DNA from: Streptomyces sp. AP-93
GTDB taxonomy: Bacteria > Actinomycetota > Actinomycetes > Streptomycetales > Streptomycetaceae
NCBI RefSeq assembly: GCF_022808175.1
Contig: NZ_JALGBX010000046.1
Span: 1 to 38,515, forward strand
Direction of reading: 5' to 3'
Length of the DNA stretch: 38,515 bases
Shown: one piece after another, positions 7,833-15,024 of the stretch
Layout of the letters: every line of letters begins with the position of its first letter
How positions within the stretch are numbered: position 1 is the first letter of the stretch
The notes under the pieces: model-generated
Told to the model about the DNA's origin: nothing
Databases searched by the model: none
Seen by the model: only the letters and a program-made list of their open reading frames with translations
Program-made: the position numbers and the translations under genes

Positions 7833-8671
7833 GGCAAGACCCCGCCGGGCCGGTGACAGTGGCTGCGGCCTGCATCGTGGTGCTCTTAACCGCGCATGGC
7901 GTGGTGGCCGACGACGGGTTGAGTACGGGTGCCGGGGTTACCTGCGGGCCTGGTGCGTGCGACGCGGAGGCGACGAGCGTCAGGGGAAAGGCAGGCGCAG
8001 GCCGCTCGGCGAAGAGTCCGCCGACCTCTAACCGAGAGTCGTCGAAGCCCGGCGGCGGAAGGTCGACGGGACCGCCGACGATCACGTCAACGGGCTGGGA
8101 GTTCGATCTGGGCGGCGGCGTGGGGATCTTGCCGCGCTTCGATATCGAGGGCCAGGAGAAACGGCCGGAGGTGGCCGGAAGTCGTCCGGTGCCGGTGGAG
8201 TTGGTCGTTCAGCGGGCGGTGGAGCGCTTGGAGTTGCCGCAGCCAGTGATTCGCATGAGTCCGGATGAGGACCTTGTTCAGGTGGTTCACGTGCCGACGT
8301 GGATGTGGGTGGAGCGTGGTAGCTGGGGTCCGGTCTCTGCTTCGGCCGCAGTGGACGGGGTGACGGTGACAGCCATCGCACGACCTCAGCGGGCGGTGTG
8401 GTCCATGGGAGAGGGCGGCAGCGTGGTCTGCCGGGGGCCGGGGACGCAGTACTCGGAGGCGTTCAGCCCCAAGGCGTCGTCGCCGGACTGCGGATACACG
8501 TACCGGCGTGCGTCGGTCTCCGTGCCCGGCAAGGCGTACACGGTGTCCGTACGGGTGACCTGGGACGTCGAGTGGCATGGCGGCGGACAGGCCGGTGTGG
8601 TGCCTGGGCTGGTGATGACTGCTGCGCGACAGCTGGTGGTGGACGAGGTGCAGGCCGTTGTCACGCGGTGA
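7826..8671 (+). CDS. Membrane-anchored Tad-locus protein of unknown function
   Basis: 281 residues. The first 30 residues hold a hydrophobic segment (VTVAAACIVVLLTAHGVVA) that acts as a signal peptide or anchor. A Ser/Pro/Gly-rich linker follows (about residues 35-88), then a folded part with many beta strands and aromatic residues (GWEFDLGGG, VVHVPTWMWVERGSW, YTYRRASVSVPGKAY, VTWDVEWHGGG). Proteins like this often sit in actinomycete Tad clusters without an assigned function. No Walker motif is present. TTG 7826 directly follows GGGAG and overlaps the preceding stop by 7 bases, suggesting coupled translation; GTG 7853 is a weaker alternative start. Confidence 0.7.
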   Translation: MLRQDPAGPVTVAAACIVVLLTAHGVVADDGLSTGAGVTCGPGACDAEATSVRGKAGAGRSAKSPPTSNRESSKPGGGRSTGPPTITSTGWEFDLGGGVGILPRFDIEGQEKRPEVAGSRPVPVELVVQRAVERLELPQPVIRMSPDEDLVQVVHVPTWMWVERGSWGPVSASAAVDGVTVTAIARPQRAVWSMGEGGSVVCRGPGTQYSEAFSPKASSPDCGYTYRRASVSVPGKAYTVSVRVTWDVEWHGGGQAGVVPGLVMTAARQLVVDEVQAVVTR

Positions 8672-8740
8672 TGGGCCGACCGGCCCGTAGAGCGGTACGC
8701 CGGATCGATGGACGTTGGAACTCTCTTGATGAGGTGAATT

Positions 8741-9442
8741 GTGGGTACCTCCATCTCTTCCTCTGCTGTAAAGGGCGGTGGGCTCAGAGTGCCTGGCGCG
8801 CGCCGGGCGGGTCCGGAGCAGCAGCCGGCGGTGACGGGCGGTCGGCGGCGCAGAGTGGGCTGGGTGTGGGCCGGGGTGGGGGCGGTGGTGGTCTCGGCTG
8901 TCGGCTTCACGTGGATTGTGCAGTCCGCCGGGCAGCGGAGCCAGGTGTTGGTGCTGGCCCGGGACGTGCCTGCGGGCCGGGTGCTTGGGCCGGGTGACCT
9001 GCGTGCCGTGGCGGTGGCGGCCGACGCGGGTGTGGTGCCGTTTGCAGAGCGGGACAGTGTGCTGGGGCGGAAGGCGAAGGTGCCGCTGGTGGCCGGGTCG
9101 CTGCTGGCGCCAGGACAGGTGGGGACGGAAGCCTCCTTCCCTCCGAAGGGCTTGTCGCAGGTGGCGCTCGCCGTGGAAGTGGGCGGGGCGCCACCGGATC
9201 TGACTCCTGGAGAACGCGTCGCCGTCCTTCCCGGCCCTGTTGGTGCCGGCGCCGTGGCCGCTGCCGAGGAGGAGGCTGCCTCGCCTGTGGCCGGGACCGT
9301 GACGGGTGTGCGGGCTCCGGAGTCCGCTGGCGGACCGAGGGTCGTGACCGTGCTGGTCGAGACGGGGGCGGCGCGGCGAGCGGCGCGACTGGAGCATCCG
9401 CGTGTGGTGGTGCTCCCTGCGCAGGGGCGTGAGGCCCCGTGA
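8741..9442 (+). CDS. CpaB/RcpC-like SAF domain protein
   Basis: 233 residues. It has an Arg-rich cytoplasmic N-terminus, one membrane span (VWAGVGAVVVSAVGFTWIV, about residues 43-61) and then an SAF domain: QVLVLARDVPAGRVLGPGDL is the typical first strand-loop-strand, followed by VLGRKAKVPLVAGSLLAPGQV. CpaB/RcpC proteins are part of Tad/Flp pilus assembly; in actinomycetes they are thought to act at the membrane/wall boundary. GTG 8741 is preceded by GAGGTGA. The stop overlaps the next GTG by 4 bases. The end is Ala/Val-rich, with VRAPESAGGPRVVTVLVETG as a last beta segment. Confidence 0.83.
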   Translation: MGTSISSSAVKGGGLRVPGARRAGPEQQPAVTGGRRRRVGWVWAGVGAVVVSAVGFTWIVQSAGQRSQVLVLARDVPAGRVLGPGDLRAVAVAADAGVVPFAERDSVLGRKAKVPLVAGSLLAPGQVGTEASFPPKGLSQVALAVEVGGAPPDLTPGERVAVLPGPVGAGAVAAAEEEAASPVAGTVTGVRAPESAGGPRVVTVLVETGAARRAARLEHPRVVVLPAQGREAP

Positions 9443-10302
9443 GGCGGCTGGTCGCCATTGGATCGATCACTGGTGCGCCGGGGGTGACGACGGCGGCGCT
9501 GGCGTTGGCCACGATGTGGCCGCAGGTGGCGGACGGCGGGGTGCGGCCGGTGGTCGTGGAGGCGGACGCTTCCGGCGGTGACCTCATGATCCGCTTCGGT
9601 CTGCCGACGGCTCCCTCGCTGCTGGACGTGGCGGCCACGGCAGGGCAGCCGTACCCGGGCTCGCTGCTGGGGGCGGTCAGTGAACTGCCATTCGGTGTGC
9701 GGGCGGTGGCCGCGGTTCCGGGCCGTGGTCCGTGCAGTCAGGCGGTGCGGCTGGTGGCCGGCGAGGCCGGACGGCGTGTACTGCGGGGTGAAGAAGGCGA
9801 TGTGGGAACGGTGCTGCTGGACGTGGGGCGGCTCGGCGAGGACGCCGCCGCGCTGGTCGATGCGGCTGACCACGTGGTGATCGTCACGCGTGGCGGCGCG
9901 GAGCCCCTCACTCACGTGTCCAGGTACGGACTGGACGCTGATTCGTATTCCGGGCGGTTGACGTTGGCTGTGGTCGGGCCGTGCCCGTATCCGTCGGGGG
10001 AGATCGCGAGGTCGCTCGGCATCGAGCACGTGGTGTTTCTTCCCTGGGACGCCAAGGGCGTGGCCGCGATCAGCACCCCCGGGCGAGGCGTCTGGCGTCG
10101 CACCACCGGGTTTTGGACACCTCCGCTGTTGTCTGCCGCAGGGGCACTGGCCCGTGAGCTCACCGGTGCCTGGGAGAGCAGGACCAGGGTCGGTGAGACG
10201 GAGTACGACTATGCCGCTGACAGCTGTGGGGCGCGGATGGCCGGGCGAGGCGGCGAGGCGCTGTCCCGGGTGCTGGGAGGAAATGAGGGAACCGGATCAT
10301 GA
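9439..10302 (+). CDS. TadZ/CpaE-like MinD-family protein
   Basis: 287 residues with the ParA/MinD fold. The P-loop region reads SITGAPGVTTAALALA where a canonical deviant Walker A would be KGGxGKTT: both lysines are missing, so ATP binding may be weak or lost. VVVEADASGGDL matches the A' motif with its Asp, and GTVLLDVGRL the Walker B strand. TadZ/CpaE proteins localise the pilus machine to a cell site, and several members have atypical Walker A loops. It overlaps the neighbouring genes by 4 bases on both sides, so it is part of the same message. The C-terminal half is likely an alpha-helical interaction region. Confidence 0.83.
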   Translation: MRRLVAIGSITGAPGVTTAALALATMWPQVADGGVRPVVVEADASGGDLMIRFGLPTAPSLLDVAATAGQPYPGSLLGAVSELPFGVRAVAAVPGRGPCSQAVRLVAGEAGRRVLRGEEGDVGTVLLDVGRLGEDAAALVDAADHVVIVTRGGAEPLTHVSRYGLDADSYSGRLTLAVVGPCPYPSGEIARSLGIEHVVFLPWDAKGVAAISTPGRGVWRRTTGFWTPPLLSAAGALARELTGAWESRTRVGETEYDYAADSCGARMAGRGGEALSRVLGGNEGTGS

Positions 10303-11651
10303 GTGAGCTGATGGTGCTGCCGGGCGCGGTACTCGGGGACCACGAGCGCGAGCTGGCCGGAGTGGTCCGGCAGAGGGTGACGTCACGGCTGGCGGCGTAC
10401 GCGGGTGAGCGCGAGCTGGCCGGTCTGCCACCGGACGACGAGACTGCCAGGCAGGCAACCGTGGGGCGGCTGCTGGCCGAGGAACTCGGTGCGCGGCGGC
10501 GCCAGGCCCTGGCCCAGGGCGTTCAGGTCATCGATGCCGCAGTGGAGGATCGCATCGCCCAGGCGGTCAAGGACGCGTTGTTCGGCACCGGGAGCCTGGA
10601 GCGGCTGCTGGCCGACGAGACGATCGAGAACATCTGCATCAACGGCTCTGACGTGGTGTGGGTCAAGGACTCGTCGGGCACCTGGCGCCGTGAGGCGCCA
10701 GTAGCTGCTTCGGACGCCGAACTTGTCGCGCTGGTCCGCGATCTGGCGGCCCATGCCGGCGATGAGGAACGGCGCTTCGACCGCGGCATGCCCCGCCTGA
10801 ACCTGCGGCTCCCTGACGGGTCCCGGATGTTCGCCGTGATGGCGGTGACGGGACGCGTGTCACTCACCATCCGCCGTCACCGCTTCCCCGCCGCCTCCAT
10901 GAACGAACTGGTGCGGCTGGGCGTGTGCGACGCACAGCTCGCCCGCTTCCTGAGAGCTCTGGTGCGGGCGCGCAAGAACATCGTCATCGGCGGCGGCACG
11001 AACGTCGGCAAGACCACCGTGCTGCGCGCCTTCGCCCACGAGATCCCGCCCGAGGAACGGCTCGTGACGATCGAGGACACCTTCGAACTCGGTCTGGACG
11101 CCAACCCTGCGGCACACCCGAACGTGGTGGCCATGCAGGCACGCGAGCCGAACATCGAGGGCCAGGGCGGCATCGACCAGGCGGAACTGGTGCGCTGGGG
11201 TCTGCGCATGTCCCCGGACCGGGTCATCGTCGGAGAGATCCGCGGCGCCGAGGTCATCCCGATGTGCAACGCCATGTCGCAGGGCAACGACGGCTCGCTG
11301 TCCACCATTCACGCCTCAACCTCGCGCGGGGTGTTCACCAAACTCGCCTCCTACGCCGCGCAGGCACCGGAGCGGCTCACGCTGGAGGCGACGAACCTGA
11401 TGGTGGCCTCCGCGGTGCACTTCGTCGTCCACCTGGGCTGGGATGCCACTCGCCGGCGGGTCATCGACTCGGTCCGCGAGGTCATCGACGCCGACGGGGC
11501 GCAGGTCGTCTCCAACGAGGTCTACCGGCCCGGGCCGGACGGGGGCGCGGTGCCCGCCGCCCCGCTTCGCCCCGACACCCTCGATGACCTCGTTGCCGCA
11601 GGACTCGACCCCCAGATCGCGGCCTATCAGTGGTGGGGGACGGCGCGATGA
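10299..11651 (+). CDS. tadA: Tad pilus assembly ATPase TadA/CpaF
   Basis: 450 residues, standard for TadA/CpaF (VirB11-like secretion ATPases). The N-terminal domain includes LADETIENICINGSDVVWV. The nucleotide domain holds the Walker A motif GGGTNVGKTT (about residues 229-238), an Asp/Glu box (IEDTFEL), Walker B in DRVIVGEIRG (about 306) and the His-box segment GNDGSLSTIHA. The enzyme forms a hexamer that drives assembly of Flp pili with TadB and TadC at the membrane. It starts at ATG 10299, overlapping the previous stop, and its own stop overlaps tadB. All catalytic motifs are intact. Confidence 0.95.
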   Translation: MSELMVLPGAVLGDHERELAGVVRQRVTSRLAAYAGERELAGLPPDDETARQATVGRLLAEELGARRRQALAQGVQVIDAAVEDRIAQAVKDALFGTGSLERLLADETIENICINGSDVVWVKDSSGTWRREAPVAASDAELVALVRDLAAHAGDEERRFDRGMPRLNLRLPDGSRMFAVMAVTGRVSLTIRRHRFPAASMNELVRLGVCDAQLARFLRALVRARKNIVIGGGTNVGKTTVLRAFAHEIPPEERLVTIEDTFELGLDANPAAHPNVVAMQAREPNIEGQGGIDQAELVRWGLRMSPDRVIVGEIRGAEVIPMCNAMSQGNDGSLSTIHASTSRGVFTKLASYAAQAPERLTLEATNLMVASAVHFVVHLGWDATRRRVIDSVREVIDADGAQVVSNEVYRPGPDGGAVPAAPLRPDTLDDLVAAGLDPQIAAYQWWGTAR

Positions 11652-12562
11652 GCAGCATGTTGGGGCCCGAGGCCATCTCTGGGATCGCGGTGGCGTGCGG
11701 CACCGTGTTCGGGCTCGGCCTGGTGGCCATCGGGTACGGCGCTGTACGGCGCGCTGCACGCGAGCAGCAGGCCGGCGTGTGGATGGCCCTGGCGGCCCGG
11801 CTGCCTGCGGCCTGGACCGCACGGCGTGTGCTGATCGCGGTAGTGGCGGGCGTGGTCGTGGGGGCGCTGACAGCTTGGCCGGTCGTGGCCGTGCTGACCT
11901 GCGTCGGCATGCTGACCCTCCCGGGCTTGCTCGGACCGGACCGGGCAGCGGCCCGGCGCACGGAGAAGATGGAGGCGCTGGCCACTTGGACGGAGATGCT
12001 GCGCGACACCCTCTCTGCGGCGGCCGGTCTTGAGCAGGCGGTGCTGGCGACCGCGGACATCGCGCCGACGGCGCTCGAGCCGGAGCTGCAAGGGCTGGCT
12101 GCAACTGTCCGCTCGGGGCGTCCTCTCCCGGGCGCGCTGCGGGTGTTCGCCGAAGAGATCGAGGATCCTCTGGCGGACGTGGTGGTGGCCGCCCTGGTGA
12201 TGGCTGCCGAGCAGCAGGCCAGGCAGCTCGGACCACTGCTGGGGGAGCTGGCGGACTCCGTGCGTGAGCAGGTGGCGATGCGACAGCGCATTGATGCCGG
12301 GCGGGCCAGCGTGCGTACCGGGGTGCGCGTCACGGTGATCGTCACCCTGGGGATGGCGGTGGGGCTCATCGTCTTCAACCGCCCGTACCTGGACCCCTTC
12401 GACACCCTGACAGGGCAGCTGGTCCTCGCGGTGGTGGGCGTTCTCTTCGCCGCCAGCTTCAGCTATCTGACGGTGATCGGCCGGATCGACGAGCCGATCC
12501 GCCTCATCAGATGCGCCCCTGCCCTCGCCGCGACGGAACCTGTTGCTGGAGGTAAGCGGTGA
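11648..12562 (+). CDS. tadB: TadB-like inner membrane platform protein
   Basis: 304 residues with the T2SSF/TadB architecture: N-terminal spans (ISGIAVACGTVFGLGLVAIG and a pair around residues 60-95), a cytoplasmic helical domain (MEALATWTEMLRDTLSAAAG to RPLPGALRVFAEEIEDPLAD) and two C-terminal spans (VTVIVTLGMAVGLIVF and LVLAVVGVLFAASFSYL). TadB and TadC form the membrane platform on which the TadA motor acts. ATG 11648 overlaps the tadA stop and is preceded by GGGGGA; a GTG 18 bases upstream is less likely. Its stop overlaps tadC. Confidence 0.9.
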   Translation: MSSMLGPEAISGIAVACGTVFGLGLVAIGYGAVRRAAREQQAGVWMALAARLPAAWTARRVLIAVVAGVVVGALTAWPVVAVLTCVGMLTLPGLLGPDRAAARRTEKMEALATWTEMLRDTLSAAAGLEQAVLATADIAPTALEPELQGLAATVRSGRPLPGALRVFAEEIEDPLADVVVAALVMAAEQQARQLGPLLGELADSVREQVAMRQRIDAGRASVRTGVRVTVIVTLGMAVGLIVFNRPYLDPFDTLTGQLVLAVVGVLFAASFSYLTVIGRIDEPIRLIRCAPALAATEPVAGGKR

Positions 12563-13455
12563 TCGTGATGCTGCTTGGCGCGCTGTTCGGTGCCGGGGCG
12601 ACCGCTCTCGTCTACGGGCTGCGCCCGCCCCGCCCTGCCCTCGTAGATGTCCTTACCGCTCTCAACACGCCAGCGCCGTCAGAGTCGCCGACGAACGGGC
12701 GAGACGATCCTGAATGGGCCACCCGCCTCGGCACACGCCTGGTGCCCCTGGTACGGGCACTCGGCTTCCCCACCGCCACCTTGCGCGCGGATCTGGCCGT
12801 ATGTGGCACCGACGAGGACCACCACCTGGCAGGCAAGGCGGTCTGCGCGATCGCCGGGCTTGTCACCCCGTGGGCCGCCGTACTGCTGATGCGCCTGGGC
12901 GCCGATGTGGCGACGGGCTGGTGGGTGCCGCTGGCGGGGTCGCTCACCCTGGCCGCGGCGCTGTTCTTCGCGCCCGACCTCAGCCTGCGCCAGCAGGCTG
13001 CGCGCCGGCGCCAACAGATGCGGCACACCCTCAGCCTCGTACTGGACCTGACCGTGATCGCCCTGGCGGGCGGGGCTGGCATCCAGCAGGCCCTCGCCCA
13101 AGCAGTCGCCGCGCCACAGGGATGGGCGGCGGCCAAGCTCCGGCACGCCCTCCACCTCGCCCAGCTCACCCGCACCAGCCCCTGGACTCACCTGGGCGAT
13201 CTCGGACGGCAGCTGGCCGTGGCCGACCTGACCGAGCTCGCCTCGACGCTGAGCCTCGCCGGCAGCGAAGGAGCCAAGATCCGCGGCTCGCTCGCGGCGA
13301 AGGCCAGAGCGATGCGAAGGCGCCGGATCTCGGAGGCCGACGGTGCCGCGCAGGCGGCCACCGAACGGATGTCACTGCCCGTGGTCGGGCTCTTCGCGGC
13401 CTTCCTGCTGCTGATCGGCTATCCCGCACTGGCGCACGTCATGTCCATGAGCTGA
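12559..13455 (+). CDS. tadC: TadC-like inner membrane platform protein
   Basis: 298 residues. It begins with a membrane segment (LLGALFGAGATALVYGL), has two central spans (AGLVTPWAAVLLMRLGA and WWVPLAGSLTLAAALFF), then the T2SSF helical domain (MRHTLSLVLDLTVIALAGG to SLAAKARAMRRRRISEADG, joined by a long amphipathic stretch) and a last span (VVGLFAAFLLLIGYPALAHV). It should pair with TadB. GTG 12559 overlaps the tadB stop by 4 bases. A 40-base gap follows before the pilin gene, large enough for separate translation initiation. Confidence 0.9.
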   Translation: MIVMLLGALFGAGATALVYGLRPPRPALVDVLTALNTPAPSESPTNGRDDPEWATRLGTRLVPLVRALGFPTATLRADLAVCGTDEDHHLAGKAVCAIAGLVTPWAAVLLMRLGADVATGWWVPLAGSLTLAAALFFAPDLSLRQQAARRRQQMRHTLSLVLDLTVIALAGGAGIQQALAQAVAAPQGWAAAKLRHALHLAQLTRTSPWTHLGDLGRQLAVADLTELASTLSLAGSEGAKIRGSLAAKARAMRRRRISEADGAAQAATERMSLPVVGLFAAFLLLIGYPALAHVMSMS

Positions 13456-13495
13456 ACCCACCCCCATCTCACGTACGACAGAGAGAGCACTCGCC

Positions 13496-13690
13496 GTGAA
13501 CCACCTCGACACCCTCGCCTCCCGGGTGCGCGCACGCCTCGCCGACGTCCGTCGGCACGCCCGTTCGGATGCGGGCTACACCACCGAGACCATCGTGGTC
13601 ACCGCCCTGCTGGCGATCCTGTCCCTGGCCGTCGTGGGCATCATCGCGGCCAAGGTCATCGCCAAGGCCAACGGCATCAGCCTCGGTTAG
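13496..13690 (+). CDS. Flp-type pilin subunit
   Basis: 64 residues. A basic N-terminus (RVRARLADVRRHARSD) is followed by a prepilin-type junction and a single hydrophobic helix (TIVVTALLAILSLAVVGIIAAKVI). The usual Glu at mature position 5 is present if cleavage falls before Gly in A|GYTTE; cleavage after the Gly would put it at position 4. The short length and position directly after tadC fit the major Flp pilin of actinomycete Tad loci. GTG 13496 is preceded by a weak GAGAGAG about 9 bases away. Maturation would need a prepilin peptidase, which is not visible in this window. Confidence 0.8.
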   Translation: MNHLDTLASRVRARLADVRRHARSDAGYTTETIVVTALLAILSLAVVGIIAAKVIAKANGISLG

Positions 13691-13693
13691 CCG

Positions 13694-14107
13694 GTGACAG
13701 TCTTCCTTCGCAGGTTCCTCAGCGATCGCGGTGCGGTGTGCACCGAGCTCGTCCTCGTAGTCCCCTTGGTCCTACTGCTCGCGTTGCTCGCGGTGCAGTT
13801 CGCGCTGTTCTGGCACGCCTCGCATGTCGCCCAGTTCGCCGCCCAGAGAGCGCTGGCCGCAGCCCGCGTCGAGGACGGGAGCGCAGCGGGTGGTCAGGAC
13901 CAGGCCCGGCACAGCCTGGCCGCACTGGGCAGCCAGGTCCTGACCGCCCCGTCGGTGACCGTCAGCCGCTCCGCAACACAGACCACCGTGCGCGTCGACG
14001 GAACGGTGATGCGGGTCGTCCCGGTCCCCGGACTGGTACTGCACGCCTCCGGTACAGCCTCCGGGCCCACCGAGAGGATCACCATTCCCACCGGAGCGCG
14101 GCCGTGA
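13694..14107 (+). CDS. tadE: TadE-like pseudopilin (first copy)
   Basis: 137 residues. The N-terminus has a prepilin-like site G|AVCTE with Glu at mature position 5, followed by a long hydrophobic helix (LVLVVPLVLLLALLAVQFAL). The sequence HVAQFAAQRALAAARV after the helix is typical of TadE. The C-terminal part is beta-rich (VTVSRSATQTTVRVDGTVMR). TadE proteins are minor pseudopilins required for pilus assembly. Start GTG 13694 follows the pilin stop by 3 bases, and the stop overlaps the next start. Confidence 0.82.
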   Translation: MTVFLRRFLSDRGAVCTELVLVVPLVLLLALLAVQFALFWHASHVAQFAAQRALAAARVEDGSAAGGQDQARHSLAALGSQVLTAPSVTVSRSATQTTVRVDGTVMRVVPVPGLVLHASGTASGPTERITIPTGARP

Positions 14108-14538
14108 TCGGGCGCCTGCTTCGCACACGCGCTGACAGGGAGCGCGGTTCCGTGGCGGTGGAGCTGGTACTGGTCACGCCGCTGCTCGTGCTCGTCTTCC
14201 TGGTCGTGGTGGCGCTGGGGCGGCTCTCCGATGCCCGCCTAGTGGTGGCGGACGCCGCACACCAGGCGGCTCGGGCCGGCTCCCTGGCCCGCAGCGAGAA
14301 GCAGGCACACGTTCAGGCACGGCAAGCGGCGAACGAGGCCCTGCGCGCGGCCGGAACCGCCTGCGCACGGCCGCGTGTGCGTTTGTCCACCGGGGGCCTC
14401 GCCCCGGGTGCCTCCGTTACCGCGCGGGTTTCCTGCACCGCCGATCTCGGTGACCTCACCTTGACCGGGATGCCTGGCCGAGTACTGCTGACCGACACGG
14501 CCTTCTCCGTGGTCGATTCCTTCCGGAGCTCCCCGTGA
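14104..14538 (+). CDS. TadE-like pseudopilin (second copy)
   Basis: 144 residues starting at GTG 14104, which overlaps the previous stop by 4 bases. ERGSVAVELVLVTPLLVLVF contains a prepilin-like site G|SVAVE with Glu5 and the hydrophobic helix. After it, VVADAAHQAARAGSLARS resembles the TadE/TadF pattern. A pair of cysteines (TACARPRV and ARVSCTADL) in the extracellular part may form a disulfide. It probably works with the first TadE copy and the downstream TadG-like protein as a minor pilin complex. Confidence 0.82.
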   Translation: MIGRLLRTRADRERGSVAVELVLVTPLLVLVFLVVVALGRLSDARLVVADAAHQAARAGSLARSEKQAHVQARQAANEALRAAGTACARPRVRLSTGGLAPGASVTARVSCTADLGDLTLTGMPGRVLLTDTAFSVVDSFRSSP

Positions 14539-14984
14539 ACCGACGAACCCAAGCGGGCCGATCCCACGCCCGTGTCCTTCTGGCGGCCGGGGATGACCAG
14601 GGGAGGGTCACTGCCCTCGTCGTCGGTGTGGTCGCCGTGCTGTGGCTGTTCGCCGGGATCGTCGTCGACGGCGGGCTCGCCCTGGCGGGCAAGGCCAAGG
14701 CGCTGGACGTGGCGCAGGAAGCCGCCCGTACCGGCGCGCAGCAGCTCGACGTCGGCCAGCTCCGGCGCGGCGGCGACGTACGGCTCGTGCGTGAGCGGGC
14801 CGTAGCGGCAGCCCGCTCCTACGTCGCCTCCACCGGCAACCAGGGGAGCGCGACCGTCAAGGGCGATGCCGTAACCGTCTCGGTCACCCACCACCAGCGT
14901 GCCCAGATCCTGCAGCTGATCGGAGTGAGCGCCCTCACCGTGCACGCGACCGGTACCGCACACGCCGAACGCGCCACCCCGTGA
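14535..14984 (+). CDS. TadG-like pilus assembly protein
   Basis: 149 residues from GTG 14535, overlapping the previous stop by 4 bases. The protein has an N-terminal membrane helix (VTALVVGVVAVLWLFAGIVV) followed by DGGLALAGKAKALDVAQEAARTGAQQLD, minus its last residues, which matches the TadG/RcpG start (a helix with Ala-rich repeats after a Tad_N-like segment). The prepilin-like site G|RVTAL lacks the usual Glu5, so processing is doubtful. The C-terminal part VTVSVTHHQRAQILQLIGV is compatible with the short TadG versions in actinomycetes. It is the last gene of the tightly overlapping run. Confidence 0.8.
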   Translation: MNRRTQAGRSHARVLLAAGDDQGRVTALVVGVVAVLWLFAGIVVDGGLALAGKAKALDVAQEAARTGAQQLDVGQLRRGGDVRLVRERAVAAARSYVASTGNQGSATVKGDAVTVSVTHHQRAQILQLIGVSALTVHATGTAHAERATP

Positions 14985-15024
14985 AGGACCATGCACCGCA
15001 TCTTGCGGCCGAAGAGAGCGAGCG

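Noticed and set aside
8386..10029. Long minus-strand frame opposite the CpaB and TadZ genes
   Set aside because: Arg/Thr/Pro-rich noise across two well supported + strand genes.
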